Shown here: positions 9,950 through 21,300 of the stretch, one piece after another | Layout of the letters: the number at the start of each line of letters is the position of its first letter | Numbering within the stretch: position 1 is the first letter of the stretch | Source of the DNA: Caenorhabditis elegans | Lineage: Eukaryota; Nematoda; Chromadorea; Rhabditida; Rhabditidae | Length of the DNA stretch: 64,000 nt | NCBI RefSeq assembly: GCF_000002985.6 | Contig: NC_003283.11 | Location: forward strand, 14,881,501 to 14,945,500 | Reading direction: 5' to 3' | Program-made: the position numbers and the translations under genes | Notes under the pieces: generated by a model | What the model was told of the DNA's origin: nothing | Databases searched by the model: none | What the model saw: the letters and a program-made list of their open reading frames with translations, nothing else

Positions 9950-11935
9950 CTAAATCCCAGTTGCGTTTACAAGCTCTGGTGCGCGATAGGACAATTCGAA
10001 CATACTTCCCTAAAAAAAACCAAGAATCACTTTCAAATATTTCTGAAAAAACCTTACATTATAAAGTTTTGCTTTAAAACCACTTCTCTCTAGAGCAACA
10101 AAGATTACAGATGCTTGCATACCAGTGTTACATCCGACGAAAACCTGACTGGCAGAAGTAAGGCCAAGACTTGAAATCTGTTCGTCAACGTCTTGCTGAC
10201 TAATAAATCCATCTGGTCCAATTACTTTCGCCATTGGGAAATTTATTGCTCCAGTAACATGAGATCCTTTGGCTTCTGGAAGAGAATAATTTAGGGCACT
10301 TAAAGCACGAGAATAAGAAATCCCTACTGGTTCCTGGAAAATTGGTGGCAAGAGGATCTTCTCCATCAAACTGTGCCCGAATCCTAGTATCCAAGTATAC
10401 AGTGTTAGTCTCCGCGAAATTATTAAATGGAATTTCTTCAAACTTTGCCAAAATTGTGTTGTCCAACGACTTGACATTGACGTTTCCAAGTTTTGGGGTG
10501 ACAACGGCGTTGTCAGTTGGCCCTCCAGCAGCTTTCCAAACATCCATCCCTCCGTTCAGGAGGCTTACAGTTGTAAAACCATACATCTATAAGAATGACA
10601 TTTTCTGACTGAAAGATATCATCATCGCATTTCCGTTTACAGAAAACTAAATAAACGCTGACTCTGTAACTACGTAAGAATGCTTCATCTGAAAAAAATT
10701 CAGAAAAAATCTACCTACAAACACTGTTTTCGCATGTTTTGCAGTCATATTTGTGTTTTATTTTGGCTGAAAAAGTTCATGAAGTTTCTGGACTATTAGA
10801 TAAATGTTCATGTTATTTTTCCAACGCTCTCTCATTTCAACTGCTGCCTCCAAAGTTCAATGCCATTGTTTCTCTCGCTCATTGATGACTCATGGTTTTG
10901 CAAACATTACCAACTATGATCATCATCATGTATTTTGATATATAATGTCTAGATTTCATGAAAGAAAGTATCAATTTCATATTCACATTTTATCATGCTC
11001 TCCACTAAATTGGCAGGCCTTATTTTCCTTATTGCACTTTCAGCAGCTGCTCCCCAGAAGAAAACTGATGTGACCAGATCTCCTCCATCTGAGAAAACTG
11101 TCGAAAAAGAACAGATTGTCCCACAAAACTCAGAGAAGTTGGAAAAAACGGAAAAATCAGAAAGGACAAGACAGGCAAGACAATCTGGATTTGGTGGACA
11201 AAGTCAGCAATCTAGTGGATTCGGAGGAAGCAGCTCAAATGGAATGGGAAGTTCTAATAGTCAGGGAGGATTTGGGAACCAAGAAAGTCAGTCTTCATGG
11301 GAAACTCCAACAATCAGCGAAGCTTTGGAAATAAATAATGTGTTATTTCTTGCTTAATTGATCCATTAAAATGTTTATTTATAATGATGTTTCCTACCTT
11401 GAAAGTCCAATAAGCTCTTGATGCAAACTTCATTCCAGAAGCTGGACCGTTACTGTAAATCACCAACTGATCTCCATTGTTCACTCCCAATAATCGTAGA
11501 TACTTCTGAAAATGTTCTGGTGGATACAGATCATGCTTGATATATTCTGATGAGTAGCTGCCAATGTCTAGATCAAAGTGTACAGCTCCTGGAATGTGCT
11601 CATCCGTGTACAAATCGGGGCTTTTCTAAAAAAAAAGAAAGACATATTTTTGAATTTGGTTTGAATCTATTCATACTATGTCACTAATAATGATTTCTGG
11701 GTGGTTTGTGTTGAATTTGGCATTGTTCAGAGCCGCTGTTTCAACATATGAAGCGTCAATTATACGAACATTCTAAAAGTTTAAAATTTTTACAAAATAT
11801 AAATAAGACCGACTAACTCACATCAAAATTTTGCATTAACCATTGTGGTGTGACAATGGAATTTGCACTTGTAAAACCAAGACTTCCAGATGATATGGCA
11901 ACTAGAAAAATACATAAAGACCAAAATATTATCAT
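9950..11935 (-). CDS. mpst: mercaptopyruvate sulfurtransferase-like, signal peptide form (324 residues)
   Basis: Six exons: 11822-11935, 11677-11772, 11398-11625, 10328-10586, 10058-10275, 9950-10009. All phases agree. Two rhodanese-like domains are visible. The N-terminal one has the HIPGAVHFDLD and YPPEHFQKYL motifs and the C-terminal one has SLLNGGMDVWKAAGG, GSHVTGAINFPMAK and a loop with the candidate catalytic cysteine (CNTGMQAS). The family moves sulfur from 3-mercaptopyruvate to acceptors and is usually cytosolic or mitochondrial. This paralogue opens with a signal-peptide-like segment (MIIFWSLCIFLVAISSGSLG), which would send it to the secretory pathway. Intron 3 (10587-11397) holds an unrelated gene on the other strand. 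Confidence 0.88.
10995..11357 (+). CDS. secreted Gly/Ser-rich protein nested in MPST intron, copy A (120 residues)
   Basis: Single-exon gene wholly inside intron 3 of the minus-strand MPST gene. Signal peptide MLSTKLAGLIFLIALSAAA, then a Lys/Glu-rich segment with repeated EK and a Gly/Ser/Gln/Phe-rich part (SGFGG motifs). It has its own TATATAA box about 55 bases before the ATG, and the promoter is nearly identical to that of copy B. Compared with copy B it lacks about 50 codons of SGFGGQMG repeats. The junction changes frame, so its last ~20 residues differ from the copy B ending (SNIQRNFGKK). Function unknown; the composition suggests a secreted, possibly structural or glycine-rich defence protein. 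Confidence 0.72.
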   Translation: MLSTKLAGLIFLIALSAAAPQKKTDVTRSPPSEKTVEKEQIVPQNSEKLEKTEKSERTRQARQSGFGGQSQQSSGFGGSSSNGMGSSNSQGGFGNQESQSSWETPTISEALEINNVLFLA

Positions 11936-12584
11936 TTTCAGTTAAACCACTTATAACACGTGGTATAATCGAAAGGAGACTGACCAATTTCAGGAAACTT
12001 AATCAGAATTTATAGACCTTTCGACCCATTTTCCGATAAGAGACTTATGAAGATCAAACTGCACACGCCTTTTTTCCTAGAACTTTGATGATGGTTCGGG
12101 AAATTACAGAAAGTTAAGACAACTCTACAGTAAAAGGCAGCTGGAAAAATTGTAGAAATCTTCCAAAAATTATGAACTAGAAAGGCAAGAGCTGTATCTT
12201 TTCTACGTCTTGTTTGTACATAAAAAATTTGAATGACAAAAAGGATTGAAGTATCTTCAAAACCATTCAAAGCAATAATTTCAGAACAATAGTTATTGTC
12301 AAATTAACAAAATACTGAATTCATTCAAAATTCGCTATTTTCTTTTCTGGATTTAGATGTCTAAAGTGAATTCACTTTCTATGGTTATTTTATAGTTATA
12401 AAATTTGAAAAAAAAAGTTTAACATGTTTCTAATTTGTTAATTAAAAAACGTGAAGATATATAAGAAATACTCATTATCCACCATTATTTATTATCGATT
12501 TTCCAAATCACCAAAACTCAAATTGTAATTGTTTTATCTACCGGATCGAAGAATGCGTTAGTTTTGTTGAAGAAACTTTTCAGA
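11936..12584. other. intergenic, no gene seen
   Basis: Upstream region shared by the MPST gene (minus) and the membrane protein gene (plus). AT-rich, no element seen. Confidence 0.5.
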
Positions 12585-13298
12585 ATGATTTTAAATAAGT
12601 CAAGATTATTTGCAGAAATTCGCGTTATCTTTCTCATTGGTTTTCTGGCCTCCAATTGCCATGGGTTTTCCGATATTTCTGATGGTAAGCAGTGGATCCT
12701 GAGAAAATATTAAAAAAAAGAGTTCTAATTACAGAAAATATTGATTATTATTCTACATCTGACAAGGGAGATTACCGCGTTTATCGGTCCGCAAATGGTA
12801 AGGGAAACATTTTATATTAAAAAAGACCGCATTCCTGTTTCTCAAATGTTGTTAAGACTGAAAACAAATAAAACTCTGTTCTTGTTATATGTATTTAATT
12901 TTTTCAGATAATGAAACATCTTCTTCTGGTCCTTGCACCGATACAGTAATTTACAAACCAGTGGAATGGCCGTAAGTTAAAATTATATATTCATCATGAA
13001 AGATTAATTTTTCAGATGGTACATGATTGCAGCCATTGCTGGACTATCAATTTTAAATGTTCTTCTCATAATTGAAATTATTCGAATTGGCAGGAAATGG
13101 CTCAAACTGAGGAAAGAGTACGTACCTCTGAAAGGGACAAAGAAGGGGCTGAAAAACCAGAAAAAAGGCAAGAAGAGCAAGAATAGCAACAACACCAAGT
13201 CTACGGATAATACAGGCGATAATGCTCAACCGGATGAGCAGAAGCAACAAAAACTGGAAAGCAAGGAAAACGTTCCGGATCAATTGATGTCAAAATGA
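12585..13298 (+). CDS. type I single-pass membrane protein with basic tail (169 residues)
   Basis: Four exons: 12585-12684, 12735-12797, 12908-12971, 13016-13298, with all phases consistent. A TTTTCAG lies one base before the ATG, fitting a trans-splice acceptor with a minimal leader. The protein has a signal peptide (hydrophobic IRVIFLIGFLASNCHG), then a short acidic extracellular part with a few Tyr and an NETS glycosylation site. One transmembrane helix follows (YMIAAIAGLSILNVLLIIEI), and then a ~75-residue Lys/Gln/Asn-rich cytoplasmic tail. It sits between the two inverted MPST genes. I do not recognise a family. Confidence 0.75.
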
Positions 13299-14363
13299 GA
13301 GTTGTACCCCGGTTTTAACAAAAACCGGAATAAACTGAATAAAATGTTATTTTATATGGTACACATTGAATTTTTCCGACGATGAGAGGCTTTTTATGGA
13401 CATTTCTCATTTGGCAGTAAAACTGTTAAACAAAGGTATTTTCCAATATTTATTGAATCAAATCTAGAAGTTGGCTACTTGTTTCTTGATTGTTCTAAAC
13501 CTTCCACACCTACACCTACCTAGCGTATACACTTGGGGTGGGAGGCGTATCTTTGCAAATCCACAAAACTGCCCAATCCGATATGACAATTCAATTTTTT
13601 GAAATGAAAAGGAATGTAGAAATATAGAAATATGGAAAATACTTAGTTTGAAATAACATCTATTGTTATTCAAAAAAACTAGAAAATATTGTAAAAACTG
13701 GTTGAAAGATTATTCTGCTAATGGCAAATTTCCGGTAGTGATTGAAATCTTATCCAATTGTTTCAATGAAAATAAATGTTATTCGAGAACTACCGGTAGG
13801 CACGTAGGCATGAAAACGTTAATGTCTACCATTATAAGACAAAAACATAACTTAAAATTCGAAAATGTTCTCTAATTGGCTTACACTCAAATTTGCCATT
13901 TTATCGTTCATGCGACAATTTGTTAAGTGAGTGAAATCATGTTTTCAAACATCAAACAAATAACTTATAGGAGGTTGAACATAGTCAATGAGATTCAGTT
14001 TTGTTTAAAAAACAGTTCCTACCTCTAGTTGACCCACAACTAAACGGGCACCTATTTGACCTGTATTTTCCTTTCACTCTAGACCCTCTCTCTATCATCA
14101 AATAGTATATCACTTTCTCAGCCGTCTATGTCTCTCACGCCCTGTCACATCTCTCAGTATTTTGCCATTTGAACGTGTTTCTTGCCAATTTCCTTTCCAA
14201 CGTCTATTAAAACGCCACAAAAAGTGTGTGCAACTTCAGTTACGTGAGTCTTATCAGGCTATCGACGCAAAATGTCTATAAATTTTAATTCGAAACAGCA
14301 CTCAGAAAACCGGCCAGTCTCATTTCAATTTTCCCTCGTTTTTCACTCTCAACCAACACGAAA
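13299..14363. other. 3' flank and promoter region, no gene seen
   Basis: An AATAAA lies soon after the stop of the preceding gene (about 13330). Pyrimidine-rich stretches from 14040 to 14180 probably belong to the MPST promoter. Short open frames at 13464-13875 lack coding character. Confidence 0.5.
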
Positions 14364-17300
14364 ATGATAAGTCTATTTTTCAAAAGGTGTGCACCTTTTT
14401 CGTCGTGTTCACTAACATTTTTGTCTGTCATTATTCTGTCAATTATTAACATTAACATATCATCTGTCAACTGTCATCCTCTTGATTCTTATTTCAGAGC
14501 TATGAGTACAAACCCTATTGTCACTCCACAATGGTTGATGCAAAATGTCAATGTGAGTTTTTTTTTCAAGTTTTACCAAACTAGGAAATCTGCTTTCGAG
14601 AAAGGCTATGGCGTAAGATGGTGAAGAGGCGAGCAAGAGGCGCCTTTGACTCGCCTTGACCGCATGGAATTTCGTGTCAAAAATTATAATATTTTCAGAA
14701 AGTACGATTAATTGATGCTACGTATGCACCAACAGCCACTCGTGACTACAAGGAGTTCAAGACCAAATGTTACGGAAATTTTGATTTATTGACAAAAAAT
14801 AATGTACGTCTACTTACTAGGGAACCGTCAGAAGGTGCCCATCGGACTTGCATATGAGACCTATGCCATTCGATAGTGCATGTCTTAAAACGGTTACTCG
14901 TGAAATTTTAGCGGCAAAACTCCAGAACCAAGCTCACGGCGGGAAAATAGCACTGTAAGGAAGAAGTTTAACGATCTAACGAAGCAATTTTTTATATTCA
15001 TTTTGGTAGCTCATATCTCCATAGATAATTTTTTACAGAAAAGTCATCTACTAAAAAGTTGTTGATATTGTTGTAAAGAACAAGTTTCTAGTTGAAAGTT
15101 TTTTACCAAAAAATTTTTGTTTGCGAGAAAATCATTAGAAACGGAATAGCAGCATAAAAATAACAACAGCAGTTGCCGCACTTCACGCGCTTTTATCTCA
15201 AACAAAAATTTTTTGAAAAAAAACTTTTAACTACAAACTTGTTCGTTACAACAATATCAACAACTTATCAGTTGGTGGCTTTTCTGTAAAAAATTTATCT
15301 ATGAAGATATGAGCTACCAAAGTGAAATTGGAAAATTGGCCCTCCAATGCTTCATTAAAGTGCTATTTTATGATCTTTGAGAGCCCGCCGTGAGCTTGGT
15401 TCTGGAGTTTTGCCGCTAAAATTTCACGAGTAACCGTTTTAAGACATGGGCTATCGAATGGCATAGTTCTCATATACAAGTCCGATTGGCACCTTCTGAC
15501 GGTTCCCTAGTTAGCTTTAAATTGACAAAACATTTTTAATTCCAGACTGTGGCTGCGTATACCGGAGAGCATATTCCAGGAGCTGCACACTTTGGCCTTG
15601 ACTCTGCCTATTTCCCATCGCAGTACATAAAATTTGATCTGTACCCGCCAGAGCATTTTGAAAAATATTTACGCTTGTTGGGAATCAACAATGACGAACA
15701 GGTGGTCATCTACAGCAGAGGTCCTGCCGCAGGAATGATGTTTGCCTCGAGAGCATATTGGACACTCAAGGTAGGAAAATTAATTTTGATTCTTAATTTT
15801 ATTTGAGAACAGTGGGGCAATTAAGAAAAACAAATGAAATTATTTTTTTCCAAAGTTTCTCTGAATATTGGAATTTCCCATGCCATTTGAACTGCTTCCT
15901 GATTGACCGGATGAACCCATTTGTCCGCCAAAACCTGATTGACTAGAGGATCCAGAAGATCCAGAAGATCCAGAAGATCCCATCTGTCCACCGAATCCTG
16001 ACTGTCTTTGGTTATTTGATCCCATGCCGGAAGACTGACTTTCTTGGTTCCCAAATCCTCCCTGACTATTAGAACTTCCCATTCCATTTGAGCTGCTTCC
16101 TCCGAATCCACTAGATTGCTGACTTTGTCCACCAAATCCAGATTGTCTTTCCTGTCTTGTCCTTTCTGATTTTTCCGTTTTTTCTAACTTCTCTGAGTTT
16201 TGTGGGACAATCTGTTCTTTTTCGACAGTTTTCTCAGATGGAGGAGGTCTGGTCACATTAGTTTTCTTCTGGGGAGCAGCTGTTGAAAGTGCAATAAGGA
16301 AAATAAGACCTGCTAATTTAGTGGAGAGCATGATAGAATGTGAATATGAAATTGATACTTTCTTTCATGAAATCTAGACATTATATACCCAAATGCATGA
16401 TGATGATCATAGTTGGTAATGTTTGCAAATCCATTAGTCATCGATGAGCGAGAGACAATGGTATTGAACTTTGGAGGCAGCAGTTATAATGAGAGAGCGT
16501 TGGAAAAAGAACATGAACATTTATCTAATAGTAAGTGCACGCATGGAGTTCTTGAACTGTTTTTCAGCCAAAACATAATTCAAGTATAATTGAAACCCAG
16601 TTTGTTTATTATTTCAAGTAAGTAATATATTTAAGTTAACTTGAAAGGGGAACAATCGGAACTTATAGTTAAGACTACAAGATGGATATTTGCTTTACAA
16701 AATTTACCAGTTCAAACATCCTGAATATATTATAATTTTCAGGCCTATGGATTAACCAATTTGAGCCTTCTGAACGGAGGGCTTGATGCTTGGAAAGCTG
16801 CTGGAGGGCCAACTGATAACTCCGTCGTCACCCCAAAACTTGGAAACGTCAATGTCAAGTCGTTGGATAATACAATTTTGGCAAAGTTTGAAGAAATTCC
16901 TTTCAATGAATTTGCTGAAAATAAAGTTGATTATCTCGATGCAAGAACCACACCACAGTTCACTGGAGAAGAGCCCCTCAATAAAACTTTCCCGGACACC
17001 AGTAAGCTTACCAAATTCTGTTTCGATTTGCTACTTTTTGTAAATTCAGCCTTTTAATTTCAATTCCAAATATCTCAACAAAAATTAAACAAAAATGTCA
17101 TTTTTCCAGAAGCCACCGGATCTCATGTAACTGGTGCTATCAGTTTCCCTATGGCTAAAGTAATCGGTCCAGATGGGTTTATTAGTCAGCAAGATGTTGA
17201 CGCACAGATTGCCAATCTCGGTTTGAAATCTGGAAATCAAGTATACGTGGCATGTAACACTGGAATTCAAGCTTCTGTCATCTTTGTTGCTTTAGAGAGA

Positions 17301-17446
17301 AGTGGTATCAAAGCAAAACTGTATAATGTACGTTTTTGAAACATTGGAATATTCTAGTTTATGACTAATTATCACTTTTTCAGGGAAGTATGACCGAGTT
17401 AGCTTCTCGTGCCCCAGAGCTTGTCAATGCTACAGGAAACAATTGA
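14364..17446 (+). CDS. mpst: mercaptopyruvate sulfurtransferase-like, inverted paralogue (352 or 306 residues)
   Basis: Six exons: 14364-14552, 14699-14803, 15546-15770, 16743-17001, 17110-17327, 17384-17446. Exon 4 (259 nt) and exon 5 (218 nt) are the same length as in the paralogue at 9950-11935, and intron phases are identical. The same motifs are present, including CNTGIQAS with the candidate catalytic Cys. Two starts are possible. ATG at 14364 gives a hydrophobic N-terminus (CSLTFLSVIILSII). Alternatively, trans-splicing at the TATTTCAG just before 14498 would start at MSTNPIV (14502) and give a cytosolic protein. Intron 2 contains a palindromic element; intron 3 contains an antisense gene. 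Confidence 0.88.
14817..15510. mobile_element. palindromic foldback/MITE-like element (694 bp)
   Basis: The left half starting CTAGGGAACCGTCAG is the reverse complement of the right half ending in GACGGTTCCCTAG. Pairing continues inward for most of the element, with mismatches, to a loop near 15130-15180. A TTA trinucleotide flanks both sides (14814-14816, 15511-15513), consistent with a 3-bp target duplication. It lies wholly within intron 2 of the MPST gene and has no coding capacity. Confidence 0.8.
15840..16331 (-). CDS. secreted Gly/Ser-rich protein nested in MPST intron, copy B (163 residues)
   Basis: Single-exon ORF inside intron 3 of the plus-strand MPST gene, on the opposite strand. 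Signal peptide MLSTKLAGLIFLIALSTAA, Lys/Glu-rich linker, then repeated SGFGGQ and GSSGSS units; the DNA has a tandem GATCCAGAA repeat around 15950-15980. The TATATAA promoter and leader match copy A. It is the longer of the pair and presumably closer to the ancestral form. Phe/Gly/Ser/Gln low complexity is typical of extracellular matrix or mucus-like nematode proteins. That is only an analogy. Confidence 0.75.
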   Translation of the reverse strand: MLSTKLAGLIFLIALSTAAPQKKTNVTRPPPSEKTVEKEQIVPQNSEKLEKTEKSERTRQERQSGFGGQSQQSSGFGGSSSNGMGSSNSQGGFGNQESQSSGMGSNNQRQSGFGGQMGSSGSSGSSGSSSQSGFGGQMGSSGQSGSSSNGMGNSNIQRNFGKK

Positions 17447-18385
17447 ATGGATATTTATATATTTTGGAATAATTGCAGGGTATAATAAAATGTGTAAATA
17501 AATGTGTCTTAAGATTTCACCATTGCATTTTGTTTGTATTCTAAAAATTATTCAAAAAAATTGAAAATCTTGTATACTTGAAAACTTTCCCTGTTCATGG
17601 CAAACATTGACCCGATTTTGGAGCTACTTTAAACTTTTGCTAGTTGTCTTGGTCATGAATGGCAAAACACCGGTAAAAAAGATATAATAAGCATAGTTGG
17701 AACCCCCTACACATCCAATTAGCGTTTGATCAGAGCCTGCCAACAGTTTGGCGAACGTTTGTCATCTCGTTTTATATGTAAAAAAACGGCGAAACTTTGC
17801 TACTTCTTGGTAGTTTGAGAAATTGTTCGAGGGCCCTATAGTTGTATTGTACGTTCTATGGTAAATACGAATTCAATATTCATTTTCCCCAATCATACTG
17901 CAAATAAAAATACGAGTATGTACAAACATATCACCTTAACGCTAAGAAATATCAATATTTTATACATCTGCTCTTGAAAAAGTGTCTACTAAATTTTGCG
18001 CCTTCATATTATCTAAATTCTAGGATTTAGAATCAATTTTTGAGCAACAAAATGTTTCAAATAATAATTTCAAAAATTCAAAAATTGAACTTTGGAGTAA
18101 AAAAGAGAATATGGGAAACACAATTGACCTCTAATTGAAGTGAAATGTGCCGTTCTCCCAATCTCGAGGCAATCACCTTGAGAACGGTCGTCCCTTCCAC
18201 TCATAAACCCCATTATCTTTCCCGTTTGGTCTTACCTTGACACGTCTGCGTCTCTTATCTTTCTCTTGTATCTCCTTCTAACTAACTGTTTCTTTCTCTT
18301 TTGAGCATGCTGTGAATGGAAAATAAAAGAATATTTAATATGCTATAGCTCTGTTGCTATACATTTATTTTAACGTTCTGGAACA
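17447..18385. other. intergenic, promoter side of EOGT
   Basis: MPST 3' flank with AATAAA-like signals near 17485-17500, then AT-rich sequence. A pyrimidine-rich block at 18190-18300 precedes the EOGT start. Confidence 0.5.
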
Positions 18386-21300
18386 ATGTGGCGGACTTTC
18401 TTTTTAATTTTAAATTTCATTTTTTATTGTGACTCTTCATGGATCAAAGATTTGAATCTACCTCGACAATTACTAGAATATCATATTTCATCAAACCCTA
18501 AATTTCGCCAAAAATGCATTGAAGATGAAAAGTGTTCAATTAATGTGAGGTTTCCCATAATTTCAGTTAAATATAATTTTAAGAGTTTCAGCTTAACACT
18601 ACCAGGTGCTTTGGCTTTGAGCCAGACTGTGATAAAATTAATTCTTTGAGGACCAGAAGTAAATTTACAAGTTGTGAGCAGAATCTGAATCCGTAAGAAA
18701 CACCAGAAGAATAGTTTGTAATTAATTTTTGTTCTCAGAAAAGTTGCTGACCTATTTTTCAAGCAAGGGGATTTCGGATATTTGGAATCTCGATTGGTAA
18801 AACATGATATTTGTACATCGGACCACGTGGTAAAATTTTAAGAAAAAAAAATTGAAAACAGGAAATTGTTTAAAATTTTCCAAATCAAGTTTCTAGAAAG
18901 TTTTTACAGTCGCTATCAACTCTATCTTGCTCTGACGACTTGACACATTGTGTGGGAACAAATATTTTCTTTGATTTTTCAAATTTAAATATAAAAACCT
19001 CAACGAGATATCGACAAGATGTAATTCAAGCAGGACGAGTTGGAGGTAAATGTTCAAATTTCGACGAAAAAGTATTGAAACAAAACTCAAATGTCAAAGG
19101 ATATCTAATGAGTTGGTCAGTTTACTTTCAACCTTTAAATTAAAAACTATAATTATTTTAGGGCTGACGAGCTGCAAAACTTTCGTTCAAGCTCCAATTT
19201 TCAAATGGATCATGATCACTGTGATATTATATTTGAGAAACCCACAATTATTATGAAACTCGATGCCGCAGTGAACTTGTATCACCACTTTTGTGATTTC
19301 TTTAATTTATATGCAAGTCTTCATTTGAATCAGACATTTGATCAAGATGTGGATATTATACTATGGGATACTGTGAGTTTTTAGTAGTTAAATGAACATA
19401 CACTTTGAACCCAGGTTTCAGCACCCTGGCGGTTACAATGATCACTATTACGGTGTAACATGGAAGGCATTTTCCAAGAATCAGCCTTTCGAATTAAAGG
19501 AATTTGGTGAGATAGATCTGGAAAACAATTATTTAATTTTTGGAACAATTTCAGATCAAAAAAAAGTGTGCTTCAAGCGTGTAATGATGCCACTTCTAGC
19601 TCGTCAGAGAACAGGGCTATTTTACAACAGCCCAGTTGTTGAAGGATGTTCTGGATCCAAGATGTTTAGGACGTTTTCTCAATTTATTTTGCATAGGTAA
19701 GTGAACAAAATACTAGCGTAAAATTAATAAATTGAAGTTAAAATTTTAATAAAGTTTTTAGAAAAAAAATTATTTCAATTCAGAATTCAGAACAGAATTC
19801 AGAACAAAACAGAAATTCAAGCGATCTTCTGAAAATGCTTCCGAAAAAGTTTGAAATATTTCAGATTAGGAATCAGACAACCAAAAGCTGATCTGGAAAA
19901 AGCCCGTATTGTAATATTATCAAGATCAACAGCGTTCCGCAAAATATTGAATATTAAAGAGGTCAGTTACACTTTTAATACAAGAAGATTTAGAATGTTT
20001 TGTTTAAATTTTCTCACCAAAAATTTGAGAATGCTGTGATTAATTGACCGAAATTCGAAAACTCGTAAAATTCACAAATGTTTATAGTTACATCAACTGG
20101 TTGTCAATAAGTGAAATCATGAAAGACTTTTCGGATAAAAATCGCTTTTGAAGATTAATTATTTCTTGATCCACCCGTTTGCACTCCAATTGAAGCATTG
20201 CTTGTCTCATCGTCACTTTGATCTCTGATTTGTCGAAGTTCGATTGGTACTAGGATTTTCTGAAAAAAAGCATTTAGTAGAGCGAAAGGATATAACAACT
20301 TTTAGGCAAATGCTCTTTTACTACCTCATCTTTTACTACGTTGTTCTTTTACTACGGTTTACTCTTTTACTACGGCCGTATTTTTTACTACGTTTTCCAA
20401 TTTCGATCTTTTACTACAATTTGTATCTTTTACTACGGCCGTATTTTTACTACGTTTTCCAATTTCGATCTTTTGCTACAATTTGTATCTTTTACTACGG
20501 CCGTATTTTTTACTACGTTTTCCAATTTCGATCTTTTGCTACAGTTTGTATCTTTTACTACGGCCGTATTTTTTACTACGTTTTCCAATTTCGATCTTTT
20601 GCTACAGTTTGTATCTTTTACTACGATTAACGATTTTTTACGGCCTAATGAAAAAAAAAGAATATCAAAAGTTGGAATTTGAAAGTTACCTTGTAGCAGA
20701 TTTTAGGTATAATTACAATTTCATTCTGAAATCAACATGAAAGTTTCATAGCTGTGTTCTTTTCCAACTTTTGATATATACTACTGTCTGAGCGGTTTTT
20801 AACTGAATCCGACGAGATCATAAGGGGAAATTAAACTTTATGAAAAAAAAACAAAAAATTTGTTCGAAATTTTGTTTAATTTTCTGAAAAAAAAGTATGG
20901 TCCCTACAACCAAGAAACTAATTACTCTACATTAGTCTAGAATATATCGTCAATCAGAGCACGCGCTCTGGGTGCGAACAGCTGGTTAAAAAATAAAAAG
21001 TCGTATTGGGTTTTTGTGAGTTGACTACTACACTACTCGTTTATCCACTGCGCCACACTGGCCCAGCTTGCTGAACCGGAGTGAGGTGGGGTGACTTTGA
21101 GACACGCCAATGACATCAGAAATGGTAGATTCGAAGATGCTTATTCTGGCATCAACTTTAGAACCGCGTAAGAATACTGAAACATGTTGTATTCCTACTT
21201 ACCTAAATCTATTCATAAATACAATTCACTATATTGCCGATGAAAATTTCAAACAGTCTTTAATTACTGAAGAACCCACTTATTTCATCAACACATCAAA

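Noticed and set aside
20244-20740. Long overlapping open frames rich in Phe/Tyr/Leu at the left MULE end
   Set aside because: They are translations of the tandem TTTTACTACG repeats in the terminal inverted repeat; the same appears on the other strand at 25494-25838.
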